The notes below the pieces were generated by a model. That model worked only from the letters and a program-made list of their open reading frames with translations, made no database searches and was not told the origin of the DNA. A program made the position numbers and the translations under genes. 17,882 nt of DNA from Herminiimonas sp. (GTDB lineage: Bacteria; Pseudomonadota; Gammaproteobacteria; Burkholderiales; Burkholderiaceae): NCBI GenBank assembly GCA_014377155.1, contig JACMQD010000055.1, positions 1 through 17,882 of the forward strand. The letters run 5' to 3'. Positions 13,916-17,882 of the stretch are shown here, one piece after another (position 1 is the first letter of the stretch; every line of letters begins with the position of its first letter).

Positions 13916-15490
13916 ATGAATCCCACAGGCTTACTACTTGCAACGTTTATCCTCTCTATAACCGGGCTGTTTGCCTTCATCTGGACATTGCGCAAGGGCT
14001 TGTTCGAGATGGACGCGACGGGCGCCCGCGTGATCTTCATCGACGGCGAAATCGGACGACCGGAAGGCGCGGCGATGCCTGCAGCGCCGGCTTCCGATGA
14101 ACTGGTCGCGCGCGACCGTGCCGACCGCTCCAGCGCCTTGCCCAGTTTCGTCCTGATCGGCAGCGCCGTGGTGTGGCTGGTCGTCGCTTCGCTGGCCGGC
14201 TTGATCAGCTCCTACAAACTACACAACCCGGACTTCCTGACCGAGTTCGCGTGGCTGACCTTCGGGCGCCTTCGCACCCTCCACCTGAACGCAGTGGCTT
14301 ATGGCTGGGCGCCTTTGGGGTTGCTGGGGCTGGCGATCTGGATGCTGCCGCGCTTGTTGCGTACCTCGTTGGTCGGAGGGCGGCTCGTGGTGCTAGGAGC
14401 CGTGCTGTGGAATGCCGGCCTGATGGCGGGGCTGGGCGCCATCGCCAGCGGCATCAACGCCGGCATGGAGTGGCTGGAAATACCATGGCAGATCGGCGTG
14501 CTGTTCGCCGTCGGCGGCATGCTGATCGGTCTGCCAATGGTGTTCACGTTGCAGCGCCGCACCGTGCACCACCTGTATGTTTCGGTCTGGTACATCGGCG
14601 CCGCGCTGTTCTGGTTTCCCATCCTTTACATAGTCGCCAAGGTGCCGGGCGTGCATTTTGGCGTCGAACAGGCGACCATGAACTGGTGGTTCGGCCATAA
14701 CGTGCTCGGCCTGTTCTACACGCCGCTGTCGCTCGCCGCGGTGTACTACTTCCTGCCGAAAGTGATCGGCCGTCCGGTGCAGTCCTACAACCTGTCGCTG
14801 CTGGGCTTCTGGACGCTGGCATTTTTTTACGGGCAGGTCGGCGGCCATCACCTGATCGGCGGCCCGATTCCGGGATGGCTGATCACGTTGTCGATCGTGC
14901 AGAGCATCATGATGACGATTCCGGTAGTGGCCTTTTCGCTCAACCAACATCTCACCATGAAAGGCCACTTTGGGGTGCTACGTTCGTCCCCGACCCTGCG
15001 CTTTATCCTGTTGGGCGCCATCATGTACACGCTGGCATCGGTGCAAGGCTCGCTTGAAGCACTGCGCTCGCTCAATGCGGTCACCCATTTCACCCATTTC
15101 ACCGTCGCCCACGCCCACCTCGGCATGTATGGTTTTGTCTCGATGGTCATTTTCGGCGGCATGTACTTCGTCCTGCCACGCGTGCTCGGCGTGGACTGGC
15201 CGAGCCCCGCGCTGATCAGCTGGCACTTTTGGCTGGTCGTTGCCGGCTTCGCCGTCTACCTCGTTACGCTGAGCATCGGTGGCGTGCTGCAGGGACTGGT
15301 GCTGCTCGATCCGGCACGCCCGTTCATGGACTCGGTCGCCGTCACCTTGCCCTGGCTGCAGGGGCGCACTGTGGGCGGCGCCATGATGACCGTGGGCCAC
15401 CTGTTGTTCGCCTGGCATGTCGTGCGCATGACCCTGCTTTCCGGCGCCCTCAGCCGTGTCGATAACGCCTCACTTCAAGCGATTGCCTGA
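13916..15490 (+). CDS. cbb3-like heme-copper oxidase catalytic subunit with N-terminal CcoS-like segment
   Basis: This 524-residue protein joins two parts. Residues 1-50 form one membrane helix followed by WTLRKGLFEMD and ARVIFIDGE, closely resembling the small assembly protein CcoS. Residues 75-510 are a 12-helix CcoN-like subunit that reduces O2 at a heme b3-CuB centre in the inner membrane. Expected ligands are H123 (low-spin heme, GRLRTLHLNAV), H261 (CuB, WFGHN), H311 and H312 (CuB, GGHHL), and H399 and H401 (hemes, VAHAH). Y305 lies 44 residues after H261 and 6 before H311, the spacing of the cross-linked tyrosine in cbb3 oxidases. The Glu typical before the last heme ligands appears to be Gln377. 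The start has AAGG 5 bases upstream; an in-frame ATG at 13739 was rejected. The next gene begins 2 bases after the stop. Confidence 0.88.
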   Translation: MNPTGLLLATFILSITGLFAFIWTLRKGLFEMDATGARVIFIDGEIGRPEGAAMPAAPASDELVARDRADRSSALPSFVLIGSAVVWLVVASLAGLISSYKLHNPDFLTEFAWLTFGRLRTLHLNAVAYGWAPLGLLGLAIWMLPRLLRTSLVGGRLVVLGAVLWNAGLMAGLGAIASGINAGMEWLEIPWQIGVLFAVGGMLIGLPMVFTLQRRTVHHLYVSVWYIGAALFWFPILYIVAKVPGVHFGVEQATMNWWFGHNVLGLFYTPLSLAAVYYFLPKVIGRPVQSYNLSLLGFWTLAFFYGQVGGHHLIGGPIPGWLITLSIVQSIMMTIPVVAFSLNQHLTMKGHFGVLRSSPTLRFILLGAIMYTLASVQGSLEALRSLNAVTHFTHFTVAHAHLGMYGFVSMVIFGGMYFVLPRVLGVDWPSPALISWHFWLVVAGFAVYLVTLSIGGVLQGLVLLDPARPFMDSVAVTLPWLQGRTVGGAMMTVGHLLFAWHVVRMTLLSGALSRVDNASLQAIA

Positions 15491-15492
15491 TC

Positions 15493-16161
15493 ATGGAAAA
15501 CGAACTCAAACTGCTCGGCGGTGCCATGGTGACCTTGGCGCTGGCAACCTGCGCCATGATCGTGGTCCCGTTCATGCAATTGAAAGATGTTGCCGCGCCG
15601 GCTGCGCTGGCACCGTATTCGAGCGCGCAATTGCGTGGACGCGAACAATACCTCGCCAATGGCTGCATCGCCTGCCACACCCAGCAGCCTAGCAGCACTG
15701 GGGCAGGGCGGGCCGACGCCCAGCGCGGATGGGGCCGCCCGTCGGTGGCGGCGGACTACCATTACGACCTGCCGCCATTGCTGGGCACCATGCGCACCGG
15801 CCCGGACTTATTCAACATCGGCGCCCGCCAGCCGAGCGTCGACTGGCAACTCGGCCACCTGTTCCAGCCGCGCGCCTATGCGCCCGGCAGCATCATGCCA
15901 GCGTTCCCGTTCCTGTTCGAGGTCAAGCCCAAGAGCGAGGTCGCCAGTACCGATCGTGTGGTGCTACTTCCGCCGGGCGCCGTGCGCTACGACCAGGCGG
16001 TCGTGGCCCGGCAGGAGGCGCTCGACCTGGTCAGCTATCTGGTCGGCATGAACCACAACTATCCGGTCCTCACTCCCAGCCAAGCGAGGGCGGCGACCAA
16101 ACTTGCGCACCGTCCCGACGCAACGATTCCCGCCTCCACCCAACCGATCCGGAAACAGTGA
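15493..16161 (+). CDS. CcoO-like monoheme cytochrome c subunit of the oxidase
   Basis: This 222-residue protein has an N-terminal membrane anchor (about 8-28) and one heme motif, CIACH (C58, C61, H62). The following pattern is that of CcoO: RTGPDL (101-106), HLFQPRAYAPGSIMPAFPF with the axial Met at 135, and SYLVGM near residue 181. CcoO passes electrons from soluble cytochrome to the catalytic subunit. The canonical length is similar. The gene starts 2 bases after the catalytic subunit and overlaps the next gene by one base (TGATG), so translation is almost certainly coupled. Compared with standard CcoO the region after the heme contains an extra Gly/Ala-rich stretch (about 67-85). No gene symbol is assigned because the complex differs from classical CcoNOQP. 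Confidence 0.88.
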   Translation: MENELKLLGGAMVTLALATCAMIVVPFMQLKDVAAPAALAPYSSAQLRGREQYLANGCIACHTQQPSSTGAGRADAQRGWGRPSVAADYHYDLPPLLGTMRTGPDLFNIGARQPSVDWQLGHLFQPRAYAPGSIMPAFPFLFEVKPKSEVASTDRVVLLPPGAVRYDQAVVARQEALDLVSYLVGMNHNYPVLTPSQARAATKLAHRPDATIPASTQPIRKQ

Positions 16162-16760
16162 TGCCAGTCAACCCAAACAAGTCTGTCGAACACGCCGATC
16201 CTTTCGAACAAGCCAATCCCGTGCCCAAGGTGGTAATGGGCATGGTGCTGGCACTAGTGGTGTGGGCAGTCAGCTATATCTTCATCGAACAGGCCGGTGG
16301 CGACGTTGCGCTGGGCGACCAGCGCGACCCCGCGACGCTGACGGCGGGCGCAGGCGCGCCAGCTGGCGCAGCCAATGGCGCCCAAATTTTCGCGGCACGC
16401 TGCGTGGCGTGCCATCAGGCAAATGGACAGGGACTAGCGGGGGTATTTCCGCCGCTCGCCGGCTCTCCCTGGGTAAAAGGCGAGCCGGCGCTGACTGCGC
16501 AGATCGTGTTGCGCGGGCTCACCGGCCCGGTCGATGTGCTCGGCAGCACCTACAACGGCGTCATGCCCGCATTCGCCGGCCAGCTCAGCGATGAGGAGAT
16601 GGCCGCGGTGCTCACCCATGTGCGGGGGCAGTGGGGCAACGCGGCGGCGCCGGTCAGCGCCGCGGCGGTGGGTGCAGCGCGCGCGCTCTCGACCGCCCGT
16701 ACCGATCCGTGGAGCGGTACGGCGGAAATCAGCCAAGCGCTTTCGGTAGGCCTGAAATAG
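16161..16760 (+). CDS. Membrane-anchored monoheme cytochrome c, in the CcoP position
   Basis: This 199-residue protein has a short cytoplasmic N-terminus (DPFEQANPVPK), one membrane helix (about 23-42), a Gly/Ala-rich linker and a class I cytochrome c domain with CVACH (C81, C84, H85) and a probable axial Met135 (NGVMPAF). In classical cbb3 oxidases this place is held by diheme CcoP, so the complex appears to have one heme fewer; no CcoQ-like gene was found. It probably accepts electrons from soluble cytochrome c or a quinol-cytochrome c reductase. The start is the ATG at 16161, sharing one base with the previous stop; the open frame continues upstream to 15729 but that part overlaps the CcoO-like gene in another frame and is not coding. 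Confidence 0.85.
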   Translation: MPVNPNKSVEHADPFEQANPVPKVVMGMVLALVVWAVSYIFIEQAGGDVALGDQRDPATLTAGAGAPAGAANGAQIFAARCVACHQANGQGLAGVFPPLAGSPWVKGEPALTAQIVLRGLTGPVDVLGSTYNGVMPAFAGQLSDEEMAAVLTHVRGQWGNAAAPVSAAAVGAARALSTARTDPWSGTAEISQALSVGLK

Positions 16761-16769
16761 GGCGCCAGC

Positions 16770-17405
16770 ATGTTCCTGCGTTCATATTTGAAGCGATGGG
16801 GCGTAACTATCGCGCTGGCGCTGGTGTGCTTGGCCGGCGTTGCGCTGTTCGGCGCAATGACGCGCGGATTTGCGGCGGTGACCTCCGATGGCGTGCGGCG
16901 CATCGACATCGCCCGCGCGCAGCCGCCGCTGCCGGCGATCGCGCTGGTCGACAGCCGCGGCGAGGTGTTTTCGCTGGCCGACGCGGACCCCAAGGCGCGT
17001 CGCACCACGTTGATCACACTGGTCTACACGCAGTGCGTCGCGATTTGTCGCAACACGGCCTCCGGACTAGCATATCTGCAGCAGCAGTTGCGCGAACGCC
17101 GCTTGGCGCAGCAGGTCCGACTGCTCACCATCAGCTTCGACCCGGCGCGCGACACGCCCGCCGCACTCAGCGACTACGCGCGCAAGATGAACGCCGATCC
17201 GGCAATGTGGACGGTAGCCACGGTGGCCAACCCGTCCGACCTGGCCCGCCTGTTGCGCTACTTCGAGATCGTGGTGCTGCCCGATGGGCTGGGCGACTAT
17301 GTTCACAACGGAGCGATCTTCGTCGCCGATCAACGCGGCCGCCTGGTGCGTGCCTACGATGTGGACCGGCCCGATCAGGTGCTGGCTGACCTGATCCCGG
17401 ACTGA
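16770..17405 (+). CDS. SCO1/SenC family copper chaperone
   Basis: This 211-residue thioredoxin-fold protein is anchored by one N-terminal membrane helix (about 12-30) with its domain in the periplasm. The copper site is complete: C89 and C93 in CVAIC, and H179 in DYVHNGAIF. The segment LLTISFDPARDTPAAL is the usual SCO core. SCO/SenC proteins deliver copper to oxidase centres, in cbb3-type enzymes to CuB. Lying 9 bases after the cytochrome gene, it is very probably the dedicated assembly factor of this oxidase. The ribosome binding site is weak, consistent with coupling to the upstream gene. Confidence 0.92.
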   Translation: MFLRSYLKRWGVTIALALVCLAGVALFGAMTRGFAAVTSDGVRRIDIARAQPPLPAIALVDSRGEVFSLADADPKARRTTLITLVYTQCVAICRNTASGLAYLQQQLRERRLAQQVRLLTISFDPARDTPAALSDYARKMNADPAMWTVATVANPSDLARLLRYFEIVVLPDGLGDYVHNGAIFVADQRGRLVRAYDVDRPDQVLADLIPD

Positions 17406-17409
17406 TTCG

Positions 17410-17882
17410 ATGAACTGGCTGCGCCACCCTTTCGTGCCCGGCATTGCATTGTCGCTGATCGCGCTGCTGCATCGCTGGCTGGAAACAACGATGGCCCGGC
17501 ACATGGTCGTCGAGTTGCCACTGTTGTTCGCTAGCGGCTACCTGCTGGCGTACGCGCTCGGCAACGGCAAGCGGCAGCGCCTGCGAGTGTGGCGACGGTA
17601 CGCCGCGCCAGCGCTGCTTGCCGCATGGCTGATTGGCAGCGCCTGGATGGTGCCGCTCGCGCTGGATGCAGCGGTCCTCGATCCGCGCGTCAACCTGCTG
17701 AAGGTGGTCAGCCTGGTGCTGGCCGGCTTCCTGACCGGCGCGAGTTGGCGGCCGGCTGGCGTGGTCTTGCAGGGATTCTTCGTCGTGAACTGGGCATGGA
17801 TGACGATCACCGGGGGCTTGCTCTATCAAGATGCGCCGCAACAGCTGTGCAGCGTCTACCTGAACGATCAACAAGCGCAAGC
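17410..17882 (+). CDS. Multi-spanning membrane protein of the oxidase operon (3' end cut off)
   Basis: The frame starts at ATG 17410, 4 bases after the SCO gene, and is still open at the window edge (157 residues visible). Hydrophobic helices are seen at about 8-20, 30-50, 72-88, 105-120 and 125-142. Distinctive segments are ARHMVVELPLL, LDPRVNLLK, GASWRPAG, FFVVNWAWM and LLYQDAPQQLC. I do not recognise the family with confidence. The His-Met pair in a membrane helix and the place after SCO recall the CtaG/CtaG_Cox group of copper-centre assembly proteins, so an assembly role is the best guess. It could instead be an extra oxidase subunit. Confidence 0.6.
   Translation, partial: MNWLRHPFVPGIALSLIALLHRWLETTMARHMVVELPLLFASGYLLAYALGNGKRQRLRVWRRYAAPALLAAWLIGSAWMVPLALDAAVLDPRVNLLKVVSLVLAGFLTGASWRPAGVVLQGFFVVNWAWMTITGGLLYQDAPQQLCSVYLNDQQAQ

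Noticed and set aside
14393..14968. Long reverse-strand open frame inside the oxidase gene
   Set aside because: It is rich in His, Arg, Gln and Asp as expected from the complement of a GC-rich membrane-protein gene, and has no family pattern.
13916..15490. Annotation of the oxidase subunit simply as a nitric oxide reductase
   Set aside because: The helix-VII tyrosine is present at exact cbb3 spacing and CcoO-like and SCO genes follow, which favour O2 reduction; kept only as an open question.
15729..16160. N-terminal extension of the membrane-anchored cytochrome gene
   Set aside because: It lies wholly inside the CcoO-like gene in another frame; the protein begins naturally at 16161 with an anchor helix and a one-base overlap with the previous stop.

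Overview
The window looks like a chromosome segment from a betaproteobacterium of the order Burkholderiales, probably the Oxalobacteraceae (Massilia, Duganella, Janthinobacterium or Herminiimonas type). This is inferred from gene content and protein style, not from a marker gene. The pointers are a one-polypeptide sulfite reductase followed by a DUF934 protein, a DUF2970 membrane protein, a Burkholderiales-type chemoreceptor without a C-terminal pentapeptide, and cbb3-like respiratory genes. No tRNA, rRNA, CRISPR array, transposase or integrase was seen.

Layout. (1) 1-183 (+): the last 60 codons of what looks like a DHA2-type MFS drug exporter. (2) 433-2841 (-): an assimilatory sulfur operon read leftwards, cysI, DUF934, DUF2970. 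CysI and DUF934 overlap by 8 bases. (3) 3164-5184 (+): two translationally coupled c-type cytochrome genes, one diheme (c4-like) and one triheme (AdhB-like), with no dehydrogenase beside them. (4) 5474-10058 (+): a signalling block of a methyl-accepting chemotaxis protein, a c-di-GMP phosphodiesterase (EAL intact, GGDEF degenerate) and a diguanylate cyclase (GAF-PAS-GGDEF with an I-site). An exact FliA-type -10 box lies in front of the chemoreceptor. (5) 10291-12182: a short-chain dehydrogenase (-) divergent from a LysR regulator (+). (6) 12261-13685 (-): a MocR/GntR-type regulator with an aminotransferase domain, divergent from the last block. (7) 13916-17882 (+): a tightly packed terminal-oxidase operon, open at the right edge. 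It encodes a CcoN-like catalytic subunit fused at its N-terminus to a CcoS-like segment, a CcoO-like monoheme cytochrome, a membrane-anchored monoheme cytochrome in place of diheme CcoP, a SCO copper chaperone, and the start of an unrecognised multi-spanning membrane protein.

How the genes fit together. The sulfur operon is anabolic (sulfite to sulfide). The two cytochromes probably pass electrons from an unidentified periplasmic or membrane dehydrogenase towards a terminal oxidase. The signalling block would couple chemotaxis with opposing synthesis and breakdown of c-di-GMP. The most unusual unit is the oxidase operon: it keeps all the metal ligands and the helix-VII tyrosine of cbb3 oxidases at canonical spacing, but the subunits are rearranged (CcoS fused on, CcoP reduced to one heme, no CcoQ). 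A perfect inverted repeat lies between it and the MocR regulator, so that regulator may control it. The oxidase operon looks visibly more GC-rich than the signalling block.
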